This document shows positions 34,809 through 43,219 of a DNA stretch of 64,000 nucleotides, in pieces. The DNA is from Bacteroides sp. (GTDB lineage: Bacteria > Bacteroidota > Bacteroidia > Bacteroidales > Bacteroidaceae), in NCBI GenBank assembly GCA_023665805.1, contig JAMPDJ010000002.1, positions 1 to 64,000 of the forward strand. Direction: 5' to 3'. Numbering within the stretch: position 1 is the first letter of the stretch; each line of letters opens with the position of its first letter. The position numbers were made by a program, and so were the translations under genes. Below the pieces are notes generated by a model. It saw nothing but the letters and a program-made list of their open reading frames with translations, was not told where the DNA came from and ran no database searches.

Positions 34809-35242
34809 TCCTCGCGCACGAATATCTTCATCTGAGTCTCTGCTACGGTTTCTCCATCCGCGGCTTGAGTTGTTCCGCGGATAATCGTCACTCCGCCAAC
34901 AGCGGCACCCATGGTGATGGTCGTGGTAAGCACATCCCCCAATCGAGGACGACGATACAGACTGAAGTTCTTCACCTCGCCTATATATCCCACCGGAGGC
35001 TCCGTAGCACCGTCGCAGACAGCACGGTATCCGGCAAACGCCGATGCGCTCTGGGCAATATGCTCTATCACTCCAGGCTCTGCCAGCATGCCGTCATCCT
35101 CCATGAAGAAATTGTCCTCACGTACCGTAAGCCGACAGGCGCAGACATCATCCTCTGCCCACAGCAACTCGTCCACCATCATGATGGGCAAGCGCTGCGG
35201 TATGAGGTCTTCAATCTTATTGATGGCTCTCGATGTAGTCAT
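34805..35242 (-). CDS. ApeP-like dehydratase (hotdog)
   Basis: This hotdog protein of about 145 residues is related to the ApeP/FabA-FabZ dehydratases. The segment NFFMEDDGMLAEPGVIEHIAQSASAF (key residues F-x-D-x-x-G, E-P-G and E-H-x-A-Q) occupies the place of the FabZ active site but lacks the H-F-P-G-x-P histidine, as in ApeP proteins. Two different dehydratases in one operon is typical of aryl-polyene synthesis. The start is uncertain: several in-frame ATGs (35242, 35251, 35266) lie inside the end of the ACP gene. Confidence 0.8.
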   Translation of the reverse strand: MTTSRAINKIEDLIPQRLPIMMVDELLWAEDDVCACRLTVREDNFFMEDDGMLAEPGVIEHIAQSASAFAGYRAVCDGATEPPVGYIGEVKNFSLYRRPRLGDVLTTTITMGAAVGGVTIIRGTTQAADGETVAETQMKIFVREE

Positions 35243-35462
35243 ACAGGTCATTGAAAGTCTTGACACTGGGCAGATCTGCCACCGGAATCTTAACCTTGAA
35301 AGTGTACTGAACTACGGCAACCAGATCCACAAGGCTCAAGCTGTCCAACTGAAGCGTGTCGTAGATGACAGCCTCCGGAGTGATGACTTCCTGCTCCACC
35401 TCGAACTCCTCTGACAAAGTGCTCGCTACCTTCTCAATGATTTCTTCTCTTGTCATAATCAA
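35217..35462 (-). CDS. Acyl carrier protein
   Basis: This 81-residue acidic carrier protein has the phosphopantetheine attachment site LQLDSLSLVDLV with serine 41, and the four-helix pattern ending in LYDYIESHQ. It should carry the growing chain between the ketosynthase, ketoreductase and dehydratases of the same operon and is distinct from the housekeeping ACP. Only one ACP is present, whereas aryl-polyene clusters of Proteobacteria have two. The end overlaps the following dehydratase gene. Confidence 0.92.
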   Translation of the reverse strand: MIMTREEIIEKVASTLSEEFEVEQEVITPEAVIYDTLQLDSLSLVDLVAVVQYTFKVKIPVADLPSVKTFNDLYDYIESHQ

Positions 35463-35528
35463 TTTTAATTGGTTATTGTGTTAATACTAATTATAATTTA
35501 CACCTTATTATATATCCGGTTCATCGCT

Positions 35529-36749
35529 TCAAAGATTCTTCACGATGATGGTACTGTTCGTTCCTCCGAAACCGAAACTGTTGCTCAGGAACATGTCAAA
35601 GTGCCGCTCGGTAGTCTCCGGAAGCACATTCACGCAGGCTGTCTCCTCGTCCGGTTCTTCAAAGTTGATATTGCCTGCGATAAAGCCATTCTTCATCATC
35701 AGCATGCTGTAGATGCATTCAGCGGCACCGGCAGCCCACATCTCATGTCCTGTCTGTGACTTGGTGGAAGTGACAGGAACGGCATAATCACCAAATATCT
35801 GCTTAATGGCCATTGCCTCGCGACCGTCACCGGCATGCGTGCTGGTGGCATGGGCATTGAGATAGCCAATCTCGGTGGGATTGACTCCACCATTGCGCAA
35901 GGCCAGCTCCAAGGAGCGTGCAGGACCAGCCACATTGGGAGTGGAGATATGGTCGCCATTGCCACTGAATCCCCACCCTACTATTTCCGCCAGAATAGGC
36001 GCGCCACGCTTCACTGCATGCTCGTAACTCTCCAGAACAACCGTGGCGGCACCGCCGCCAGGCACCAGACCGTCGCGGTTCTTGTCGAACGGGCGGCAGG
36101 CCTTGGCCGGTTCATCCTCGCGAGTGGAAAAAGCCTGTATGCCATCGAAGCTGGCGACACAATACATGTTGGCCTCCTGGGCGCCACCGGTAATGATGCA
36201 ATCCGACAGGCCGTTCTTGATAAGCAGATACGCATTGCCTATGGCCAATGAGGAACTAGCGCAGGCCGCGCTGCTGGTAAGGTTGATGCCACGCAGACGG
36301 AACAGACAGGCCAGGTTCATGGTCACGGTGCTGTTCATGCTCTGGAAAATGGCTCCGCTGCCACATGCGCTGGTATCCTTGAACTCGCGAAAACGATCCA
36401 AGGCCACCATAGTAGCCTCGGCCACACTGTCATTACCATAAATTATGCCAACCTCGTGAGCATCGATATAATCCTGGTCCAAACGGGCATGCTCCAAAGC
36501 GGACTTGGTGGCCATATAGGCATATTGTGCCTCCTCTGGCATAAACTGGCGCATTGTGCGGCTAACCAGTTTCTTCAAATCCGGTTTGGGGACATCCGCG
36601 CACAAACCGCTACGAAACCCCATATCCTTTCTTTCCTGTGAAAAAACTATTCCACTCTTGCCATCATACAAGTTCTGGCGCACCTCATCCAATGTCTGTC
36701 CAAGACATGACCAGATGCCCATACCCGTGATTACGACTCTATTTTCCAT
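35529..36749 (-). CDS. Beta-ketoacyl-ACP synthase (KAS II-type)
   Basis: This 406-residue elongating ketosynthase condenses malonyl-ACP with the growing chain. The Cys-His-His triad is complete: C163 in SSAACASSSLA, H300 in NAHATSTHAGD and H335 in KSQTGHEMWAAG. The C-terminal GFGGTNSTIIV is also normal. It is thus an active synthase and not a chain-length factor. No second ketosynthase or chain-length factor gene is in the operon, which sets it apart from canonical aryl-polyene loci. Confidence 0.93.
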   Translation of the reverse strand: MENRVVITGMGIWSCLGQTLDEVRQNLYDGKSGIVFSQERKDMGFRSGLCADVPKPDLKKLVSRTMRQFMPEEAQYAYMATKSALEHARLDQDYIDAHEVGIIYGNDSVAEATMVALDRFREFKDTSACGSGAIFQSMNSTVTMNLACLFRLRGINLTSSAACASSSLAIGNAYLLIKNGLSDCIITGGAQEANMYCVASFDGIQAFSTREDEPAKACRPFDKNRDGLVPGGGAATVVLESYEHAVKRGAPILAEIVGWGFSGNGDHISTPNVAGPARSLELALRNGGVNPTEIGYLNAHATSTHAGDGREAMAIKQIFGDYAVPVTSTKSQTGHEMWAAGAAECIYSMLMMKNGFIAGNINFEEPDEETACVNVLPETTERHFDMFLSNSFGFGGTNSTIIVKNL

Positions 36750-36781
36750 AATATGTATAAATATTACTTGTGTTTCAGTGT

Positions 36782-37948
36782 TTATATTGCTCTGTCAGCT
36801 CCTGCTATCTTCTTGCCAAAGCAACGGCGTCTCTTCAATGTCCTTGGATTCAAGGGTTTCCATTGTGACAACTCCTTTACATTGTCCTCAAGCTGAGGCC
36901 CGGTCTCGGCATAGCGATACCCCTTTTGATTGTAAATCGGAATCAAGTCATCAAATATCAGTGCGTTCACCCCCAACCCCTGCATGTCAGGGCGCACGGC
37001 GATAAGCATCAGATTGGCCGTATCCTCATGTTTCAGCTTCAAGGTCTTTAGCATGTGCCACCATCCCAATGGAAACAACTTGCCCCGTGATTTCTGCAAT
37101 GCATGCGACAGACTGCCCATGGTCACTGCTGCAGCCACCATCTCGCCCTTCTCGTTCTCCACTATTGGAATCATGTCCATGTCCGCAATAGGAAGATACA
37201 TTTTCAAGAAATACTCGACCTGACGCGGGGTGAAAGAACTGTAACCGAACAATGGGGCATAAGCGTCGTTCATCAGGTCGAACAGTCGTTTGCCTTCACC
37301 GTCGTAAGCCTCCTTCCTGGTAATCTTCTTCACTCTCAGCCCATACATTTCCTTGCTCAAACGGGCCACGCGTGCATATCTTGGCGGCACTTCGGCAGGA
37401 ATCTCCACACGTATCTGCACCCAATCGGCAACCTTGCGAAATCCATGGGCTTCCATATGCCGTGGATAATATGGATAGTTGTAGATGTCAATCATGGAGC
37501 CAATGCAATCAAAATCCTCTATCAGCATGCCCTCCTTGTCAAAGTCGGTGATGCCCAAAGGTCCTTGCACCTCTTCCATGCCACGCTCGCGCCCCCACTC
37601 GGTCACCGCATCCAGAAGAGCCTTGCTCACATCCTTGTCGTCAATAAAATCAATGTATCCAAAACGCACCACGTTGGTGTTCCACTTGGTATTGGCACGA
37701 CGATTGATTATACCTACGATACGGCCTACCGTACACCCGTCTATTTCGGCCACAAAGGCCTGAACCTCAGTGAAGGACAGGCCATGATTCTTTTCCGGGT
37801 CGAAACTGCTGCGAACATCATCAGCCATCTCTGGAACAAACTGTTCATTACCGGCATATAATTTAAGGGGAAAGTCCACAAAGGCATCCAAATCCCTTTT
37901 TGTACTTACCTCTCTTACTCTTACTTTTCCCATAACAACTTCATCCAT
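36782..37948 (-). CDS. GNAT-like acyltransferase protein, first gene of the lipid operon
   Basis: This 388-residue protein is of a type common in Bacteroidetes and annotated as GNAT-like. The acetyl-CoA-binding pattern appears in the C-terminal part (LMLIAVRPDMQGLGVNALIFDDL, with R/Q-x-x-G-x-G/A), and an N-terminal VGRIVGIINRRANTKW segment gives a second GNAT-like half. A conserved GPLGITDFDKEGML stretch lies near residue 140. The reaction is unknown. As the first gene of the operon it may attach an acyl or amino group to the lipid head or chain. An alternative ATG lies five codons later. Confidence 0.65.
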   Translation of the reverse strand: MDEVVMGKVRVREVSTKRDLDAFVDFPLKLYAGNEQFVPEMADDVRSSFDPEKNHGLSFTEVQAFVAEIDGCTVGRIVGIINRRANTKWNTNVVRFGYIDFIDDKDVSKALLDAVTEWGRERGMEEVQGPLGITDFDKEGMLIEDFDCIGSMIDIYNYPYYPRHMEAHGFRKVADWVQIRVEIPAEVPPRYARVARLSKEMYGLRVKKITRKEAYDGEGKRLFDLMNDAYAPLFGYSSFTPRQVEYFLKMYLPIADMDMIPIVENEKGEMVAAAVTMGSLSHALQKSRGKLFPLGWWHMLKTLKLKHEDTANLMLIAVRPDMQGLGVNALIFDDLIPIYNQKGYRYAETGPQLEDNVKELSQWKPLNPRTLKRRRCFGKKIAGADRAI

Positions 37949-37991
37949 GCGTCTTGTTCATTTCACACAGTGAGTTCAATAAATAACGTGT

Positions 37992-37999
37992 ACAAAGAT
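37992..37999 (-). promoter_or_regulatory. -7 promoter element of the lipid operon
   Basis: On the minus strand TATCTTTG fits the Bacteroidetes -7 consensus TAnnTTTG and lies 44 bases before the first ATG. The -33 region is weaker (GTTG or CTTG at non-ideal spacing), which suggests that an activator may be needed. Confidence 0.5.
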
Positions 38000-38218
38000 A
38001 TGCAAAAAAAAGCAAGCAACCAAGCAATCACGGCAATATCGTACAATTGCGTAGTATTTGTGGAGGTATCGAACACATTTAATTTCAACCCGCCTCAATC
38101 ATGCAATCAGCAATGCATTTCAAGCGCACAGCCAGTATTTCCACCCCGGCAATCAAGTACGCTCCTCCCATGCCATAGGGTCACCGATGTAAGGATTTTT
38201 CAACACAAAAAACGATGA

Positions 38219-38249
38219 GCACTCCCTATGCACATGAGATAGGAGTGCG
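38219..38249. other. Hairpin in the divergent intergenic region
   Basis: GCACTCCCTAT and ATAGGAGTGC form a stem of about ten pairs with one bulged base and a ten-base loop. No gene ends here, so it is not an obvious terminator. Confidence 0.4.
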
Positions 38250-38434
38250 TCTTGATTCTTCATGACTGGAAGGGTTAGTCCCTACAACAGAAAGGCTATT
38301 GCAAGTCTGAAAACGCCATAGCCTCCAGTACATACAACAACCGCACATACAGATTGTTACATAATCCCGTCCAAGGGTATTCCTCAGTCCAAGCGACATA
38401 TCCAAGAAGAAACGTCTTAGTTACATTGCCATTT

Positions 38435-38548
38435 GGCTCCCGTATTGTCGCCACACCGACTATACTATTGATGCGGACTCAACAATGCATATCCACGCCC
38501 CCGACAATACTATGATCAAGGGCGCGACAACAGTATTGTCTAAAACCA
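38435..38548. repeat. Array 2 of 23-base tandem units with inner palindrome
   Basis: Five units in register: 38435-38457 (only TATTGTC kept), 38458-38480, 38481-38502 (22 bases, one base shorter), 38503-38525 and 38526-38548. The last two are closest to the consensus: GACAATA-S-TATTGTC then eight bases such as AAGGGCGC. This array is the most worn of the three. It lies in the divergent region between the lipid operon and the AraC-family regulator gene. Confidence 0.7.
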
Positions 38549-38798
38549 ATATCGGCAAGGACAGCATATATGTAAGGATTTTTCCACTATCATCTTTGCT
38601 TCCGATGAGCAGAACCAAACTCGCCAGGCTATGCCATGGCGAGTAATGTCCACTTGCCTTGCAAACCGGTCATTGGGAACTCCATGGAGACAAGAAATAA
38701 GCGCGGATCTTGGCCGAGACAATTCAACAGCAATGCACTAAGTCTGGAATGATGCTAAAAAACGCGCACCATTGCATGGACTATTGGTAGGAAATGTG

Positions 38799-38806
38799 TA
38801 TCTTTG
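38799..38806 (+). promoter_or_regulatory. -7 promoter element of the AraC-family gene
   Basis: TATCTTTG fits TAnnTTTG. Transcription would begin near 38813, so the ATG at 38832 is the right start and upstream in-frame ATGs are excluded. No good -33 TTTG was found. Confidence 0.5.
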
Positions 38807-38831
38807 CTCCTATACAAACAAGCCCAAGCAT

Positions 38832-39716
38832 ATGGATGCCTTAAGCCTTATAGATGATTTCAACCGATTCTTCTCCACACGCACGCTACACCCGCAGGTT
38901 TCCGTGGTAGAACTTTCCTGCGCCGACAGTTCATTATATGAACCCAGGATCTACGACATGTATGCACTGATACTCATAGAGGAAATGTCGGGAAAGCTTA
39001 ACCGGGACGGCAAACCCATGTCATACTCACGTGGCTCGTTGGTAACCATACGGCCTGGGCAGTCCATAGAAATACTACTGGAACACAACGAGAAACCGCA
39101 AGGATGGATGCTGGCATTCAAGCAAGAACTTTTGGAAAAGACCGGACTGGGGCGCGATTTCTACATGTTCTCGTATTTTCATTCCGACTACCCGGAGGCC
39201 ATAGCTCTCACGAACATGGAACACGGGGTAATACGCAACTGTTTTGCCAACCTTTGTGCCGAGTTGCACACACAGCAGGATTACCTGTCAGGCCAAATGA
39301 TTCGTCTTGGCATAGGAACCATGTTGAGCTATGTGAAACGCTATTTCGAGAAACAACATACATATAGCCCCATGCGGACGGAGACATTGGTGGGAAAGTT
39401 GGACACACTGCTGACCAAATATCTGGGGAGCGGATTTCCCGCGCAACATGGGCAACCATCAGTTGCATGGTGCGCCACACAGCTGGAACTTAGTCCGGGT
39501 TACTTCAGCGACCTGATAAAAAAAGAACTACACATAACCGCCCAAGAATATATCCGAAGCAAGGTCATTGCACATGCCCAAGTGCTATTGCGCCAGACAA
39601 ACATGACTATAAATGAAATCGCGGAAGAATTGGGCTTCAGATATCCCAATCACTTTACGAGAATGTTCCACAAAGCCACCGGATATCCGCCACTGAAGTA
39701 CAGAAAGGGCAACTAA
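38832..39716 (+). CDS. AraC-family transcription regulator
   Basis: This 294-residue regulator has an N-terminal cupin-like sensing half (about 20-130, with SRGSLVTIRPGQ) and a C-terminal double helix-turn-helix of about 100 residues. The first helix pair includes ATQLELSPGYFSDLIKKE; the second ends with NEIAEELGFRYPNHFTRMFHKATGYPPLKYR, the classic AraC signature. It faces away from the lipid operon across a long intergenic region, so it is a candidate regulator of that operon; this is inference. Its end overlaps the PAP2 gene by four bases in convergent orientation. Confidence 0.9.
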   Translation: MDALSLIDDFNRFFSTRTLHPQVSVVELSCADSSLYEPRIYDMYALILIEEMSGKLNRDGKPMSYSRGSLVTIRPGQSIEILLEHNEKPQGWMLAFKQELLEKTGLGRDFYMFSYFHSDYPEAIALTNMEHGVIRNCFANLCAELHTQQDYLSGQMIRLGIGTMLSYVKRYFEKQHTYSPMRTETLVGKLDTLLTKYLGSGFPAQHGQPSVAWCATQLELSPGYFSDLIKKELHITAQEYIRSKVIAHAQVLLRQTNMTINEIAEELGFRYPNHFTRMFHKATGYPPLKYRKGN

Positions 39717-40387
39717 AACAGGATATATGCCAGTGTAAGCGACAAAGAGGTGAGAATGACGTGCATGTCGCTAAGGAGGAATCCGGAAGTAGTGTATGCG
39801 CTACTGTAATACTGAGAAGACGAGACCACGACCTTGGACACCAGTATATAAAAGAGGTAATACAATACACCTCCCACGACTACTCCCAAAGCGGCACCTG
39901 CCAAAACGTCCGTAGGAAAATGCTTGCCCAAATAGATGCGGCTGAATCCCACGGCCGAGGCCCACAGGAACAGACAGGCAGACGTAAGTCCGTGGCGAAA
40001 GACAAGGGCGAGGAAAGTGGCAATGGCAAAAGTATTGGCGGCATGAGAACTGACAAAACCATAAAGTCCTCCACGACCGGTGATGATTCTGATTTGGAAC
40101 ATCAATTCCGGATCATGCGTGGGCCTTAGCCGACAGACCCATGGTTTTATCAGCGAGGAGCTGATCTGGTCGGCCAAGAGTATGCACAGGAGTATTCCAG
40201 TCAATACGGCAATTCCCTCACGTAAAGGACGGTCCTTCAATACCACAAATACCACGGTGAATAGCAGCACCGACCACGTCCAGGTACTGCTTAACTTAAT
40301 CATGGCATCGTCCAACAGAACATTGGAACAATGGTTGATGTACAACAACACGTCGTTATCTATGGAATGAATGCTCAATAATGTCAT
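39713..40387 (-). CDS. PAP2-family phosphatase
   Basis: This 224-residue membrane phosphatase of the PAP2 superfamily acts on lipid phosphates or undecaprenyl pyrophosphate. The three catalytic motifs are visible: KPWVCRLRP near residue 75, SSHA (the PSGH position, in GFVSSHAANTF) near 113, and SRIYLGKHFPTDV near 150, where the histidine and aspartate complete the site. Five to six hydrophobic helices alternate with these motifs. It lies 31 bases after the batE start-side gene in the same direction and could be cotranscribed with the Bat operon. Confidence 0.88.
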   Translation of the reverse strand: MTLLSIHSIDNDVLLYINHCSNVLLDDAMIKLSSTWTWSVLLFTVVFVVLKDRPLREGIAVLTGILLCILLADQISSSLIKPWVCRLRPTHDPELMFQIRIITGRGGLYGFVSSHAANTFAIATFLALVFRHGLTSACLFLWASAVGFSRIYLGKHFPTDVLAGAALGVVVGGVLYYLFYILVSKVVVSSSQYYSSAYTTSGFLLSDMHVILTSLSLTLAYILF

Positions 40388-40417
40388 ACGTCCTTGAAGC
40401 TTGCTGTATTACTTATA

Positions 40418-41194
40418 TTAAAGTGCTTCGTATACAGAACGTTCTATCCAGCCTACCTTACCATCGGCAATCTGTATCTCCGCCCAGTCGCGCATGCTGT
40501 TGTCACGTATTTCCACACGTGTTCCTTCGTGTATGACAAATAGGTCGGTACCAGACTTGGTGGGGGTGCTGCGGACGGTAACGGACGGTTCCATAATGAT
40601 GCCGGCAGTATGGGTGTTGTTGTACTGTCTCAGATTATATGCCATGACATTGAAAACCCCACACAACACCGTAGCCAGAATAGCTCCAAAGAAACCGACC
40701 TTGCGCAAAACAACACGGGAACTGTAGATGTACAGTCCCACAAGGAACAATGCCAAAGCAAAAGAGCCTACTGCCAAAGATGCCCACTCCGATACGGATT
40801 GACTGTGCATAAGGGTTTTCCATACCGAGACAAAGAACATTTCATGACGCGGTATGATACGATCCACGGTCTTGTTGCGCGCCATGGCCAAATTGAAACG
40901 AATATCATCGTCTGACGGATCCAACTGTGCAGCACGTTCAAACCACAATACTGCCTTGGCCATGCTGTCCAAACGGTAATATGTGCAGCCGAGATTATAA
41001 TATATAGCGGCATTCTCGCCTTGGCATGCCAATTGCGAGTACATCTGCCGGGCCGTTTCGAAATCCTCGGACGCATAAGCAGAATCAGCCTGTTCCTTAA
41101 GTTCTTTCGTGACCGGCAATACGGCATCTGCGGACCATGACGGCATGTGTACACACAGAAGGAATAGCAAAATGATGGAATATATGGGTTTCAT
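40418..41194 (-). CDS. batE: BatE-like TPR/SH3 protein
   Basis: This 258-residue protein has a signal peptide (about 1-21), two TPR repeats (about 30-100, with AIYYNLGCTYYRLDSMAKA), two membrane helices (about 135-155 and 162-182) and a C-terminal bacterial SH3 domain (PSVTVRSTPTKSGTDLFVIHEGTRVEI). This is the layout of BatE, the last member of the Bacteroidetes aerotolerance operon. It is separated from batD by 141 bases that hold a small hairpin. Confidence 0.85.
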   Translation of the reverse strand: MKPIYSIILLFLLCVHMPSWSADAVLPVTKELKEQADSAYASEDFETARQMYSQLACQGENAAIYYNLGCTYYRLDSMAKAVLWFERAAQLDPSDDDIRFNLAMARNKTVDRIIPRHEMFFVSVWKTLMHSQSVSEWASLAVGSFALALFLVGLYIYSSRVVLRKVGFFGAILATVLCGVFNVMAYNLRQYNNTHTAGIIMEPSVTVRSTPTKSGTDLFVIHEGTRVEIRDNSMRDWAEIQIADGKVGWIERSVYEAL

Positions 41195-41230
41195 ATCCGG
41201 TTCGTTTCAATTTAATTCTATTCTATATTG

Positions 41231-41251
41231 TAAGGCACAACGTGAGCCTTA
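41231..41251. other. Small hairpin between batD and batE
   Basis: TAAGGC and GCCTTA pair around a nine-base loop in the 141-base gap. It is too weak to be called a terminator but could slow transcription or protect an RNA end. Confidence 0.3.
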
Positions 41252-41335
41252 TTGGATTTCAATCTACATCTAACATATATAGTAGTGGACATCCGCGTTG
41301 AACATCTCGGGTTCTGACGACCGCGACAGTATGGA

Positions 41336-43162
41336 TTACAGACTCTTGTTCAAATTAGTGATAGCTTGCGTAGAGAGGTCATATATCTTATCCATCGTGG
41401 CCTGAGGGTCTCCGGGGGCAAAACGTGCGAACTCGCATGCCTCCAGTACTTCGACATATTGCTGTATCAATGCTTCATCCACACCACGGGCGACCAATGC
41501 CTCACGTACATTCTCCTTGGCAAGGTCGGTCGTGGGTATGTTGAGCTTGTCTGCGACATATCCCAAAAGGGCACGCAATGTCTCTTCGTAGAAAGCACCT
41601 GTGTCATGATTCTTTAATAATTTGCGTGCCTGTTTCAATCGCTTGGCAGCCTCCTTGCCGGCTCTCTTGCCACGCTTGCGAACAATATCCGCATTGGCCT
41701 TGGCATGCCTGCGGAATACGGCAAATATAATCATGAACATTGCGGCAAGGCACAAATACCAGAGATAATAATAGGGAGTGGCAAAGAAATCATCGACACT
41801 GTCACGTATATCCGCACGGCCTGACTTGATAAAGTGGATATCTGAGGAGAGAATGCGCACATCCTCTTTTTCTGTTACAGAACCCGATGCGGCTGTCTTG
41901 GACTTGGCCACCGACAACTTGAACGAGTCCGTATGCAGAGTAACGTATTTCTTTGCCTCAGGGTCGAAGTATACAAACTCAATCGCAGGTATGGTATAAT
42001 TGCCGCCATGACGAGGTACCATCACATAGTCAAAAATGACACTTCCCTTGGCACCGGATGCGGTGTTCGTGGTCTTGTCCGTTTCCTTAGGGGTATAAAC
42101 CTCAAAATCCTTTGGAGCCTCCAAGGAAGGTGCTTTCATCAATTTCATGTTACCTTGACCGGATACCACCAGCTTCAAGGTAGCGGCATCGTTGGCGTTT
42201 AACTGCTCTGGCGTTAAAGTGCCTGTCATGGAAAATTTACCCACTGCTCCGGAGAAGTTGTCCGGACAAGGCGTTGGCAAAGCCGTCACATCCAAGTCTA
42301 TGGATGGAGTTTTTATGGTCTTGCGCACCATCTGGGTAAGTGAACCGCCTCCAAAGAAAAGATCAAACGGGTCAGCGGACGCATTGGTTATCTCCACCTC
42401 GGCGTCAAAAGATATACTGGGAATGGTCAGTTTGCCGCTCTTCTGAGGAAACAGGACATACTGCCTCCATATGGCCGTACCGTAATTGCGACCATTATAG
42501 TGCTCGTACTTCAGTGACAGTTGTGCCTTGTTGTTGAGTTCCTGGCAATGGAAGCCATCCAACTCGGGCATCTCGCCAGCCAACTGACGTATGTTGACCA
42601 ATGTGTATAACTTATACGTAAGCACTACGGCCTCCTGCTCGAAAAGCTTGGTCTTGCTGGCCGTTGCCGTTATGAAAAGGTCTCTGTCATCAAGAGTCTC
42701 AGTAGAGTTATGACGCCCATGCGATTGTCCTTGCCGTCCTTGCGTCCCCGTCGCTCCTCCGTTTCCTCCGTTTCCTCCGGAAGAGGGCAATACCGTGATA
42801 GTGGTCGGATTGCTGCGTATGGTCTTGCCGGTAACGTCTACGCTGGCCACCGGAAGCTTGAACTCTCCCTCCTTTTGGGCAAGAAGAACGTATGTAAAGG
42901 TGATGGAACTGGACTGCGTAGCCTTTCCGTTGACCATTTGGAAAGAACTTTGCCTGCTGGTAGAAGGACCATACAGCAATTCAAATCCGGTAAACTCGCC
43001 AACCCTTATGTCCTCCACGTCCTGTGTATCCACTACGTAACTGACATTGATACGCCTGCCCACCTCGCACCTATCCGGTGCCTGCACATGTACAGTCTGG
43101 GCCAACGTACCAAAGGTGCCTACCAGAACCCAGAAAACTATTGTCGAGAGTAACCTGTTCAC
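41336..43162 (-). CDS. batD: BatD-like protein
   Basis: This 608-residue BatD/oxygen-tolerance protein has a signal peptide (about 1-21) and several immunoglobulin-like beta domains (about 22-135, 155-300, 305-425), the first two joined by a glycine-rich linker (SGGNGGNGGATG). A single membrane helix near 465-485 is followed by a basic cytoplasmic tail with coiled-coil character (AGKEAAKRLKQARKLLKNHD). Members have no catalytic motif and are thought to work with BatA and BatB in the envelope. The gene follows batC by about 57 bases. Confidence 0.88.
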   Translation of the reverse strand: MNRLLSTIVFWVLVGTFGTLAQTVHVQAPDRCEVGRRINVSYVVDTQDVEDIRVGEFTGFELLYGPSTSRQSSFQMVNGKATQSSSITFTYVLLAQKEGEFKLPVASVDVTGKTIRSNPTTITVLPSSGGNGGNGGATGTQGRQGQSHGRHNSTETLDDRDLFITATASKTKLFEQEAVVLTYKLYTLVNIRQLAGEMPELDGFHCQELNNKAQLSLKYEHYNGRNYGTAIWRQYVLFPQKSGKLTIPSISFDAEVEITNASADPFDLFFGGGSLTQMVRKTIKTPSIDLDVTALPTPCPDNFSGAVGKFSMTGTLTPEQLNANDAATLKLVVSGQGNMKLMKAPSLEAPKDFEVYTPKETDKTTNTASGAKGSVIFDYVMVPRHGGNYTIPAIEFVYFDPEAKKYVTLHTDSFKLSVAKSKTAASGSVTEKEDVRILSSDIHFIKSGRADIRDSVDDFFATPYYYLWYLCLAAMFMIIFAVFRRHAKANADIVRKRGKRAGKEAAKRLKQARKLLKNHDTGAFYEETLRALLGYVADKLNIPTTDLAKENVREALVARGVDEALIQQYVEVLEACEFARFAPGDPQATMDKIYDLSTQAITNLNKSL

Positions 43163-43219
43163 TATTATTCCTTATTTTGGGTATATGTCTATAGAGTTTA
43201 TGGAATGTACACCACTGCG

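Larger units (their letters stand above)
38188..38584. repeat. 14-base direct repeat, two copies 383 bases apart
   Basis: TGTAAGGATTTTTC occurs exactly at 38188-38201 and 38571-38584. In both cases CGATGAGC follows within about 35 bases (38213-38220 and 38603-38610). The two copies flank repeat array 2 and may be remains of a duplication or paired binding sites. Confidence 0.55.
37949..38831. other. Long divergent intergenic region
   Basis: About 880 bases separate the lipid operon from the AraC-family gene. No convincing gene was found; an 82-codon frame at 37970-38218 has no family match and would overlap the operon promoter. The region holds the operon's -7 element, a hairpin (38219-38249), a 14-base direct repeat, repeat array 2 (38435-38548) and the -7 element of the AraC-family gene. 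For a bacterium this compact, its length points to regulation or decayed sequence. Confidence 0.6.

Noticed and set aside
35529..36749. Ketosynthase gene as housekeeping FabF
   Set aside because: Its own ACP, dehydratases and exporter are in the same operon, and housekeeping fabF normally stands next to acpP and rnc in Bacteroidales.
37970..38218. 82-codon plus-strand frame in the long divergent region
   Set aside because: It would cover the -7 element of the lipid operon and has no recognisable features.
41336..41336. Programmed frameshift or split in batD
   Set aside because: The frame is intact over 608 residues with a normal domain order.
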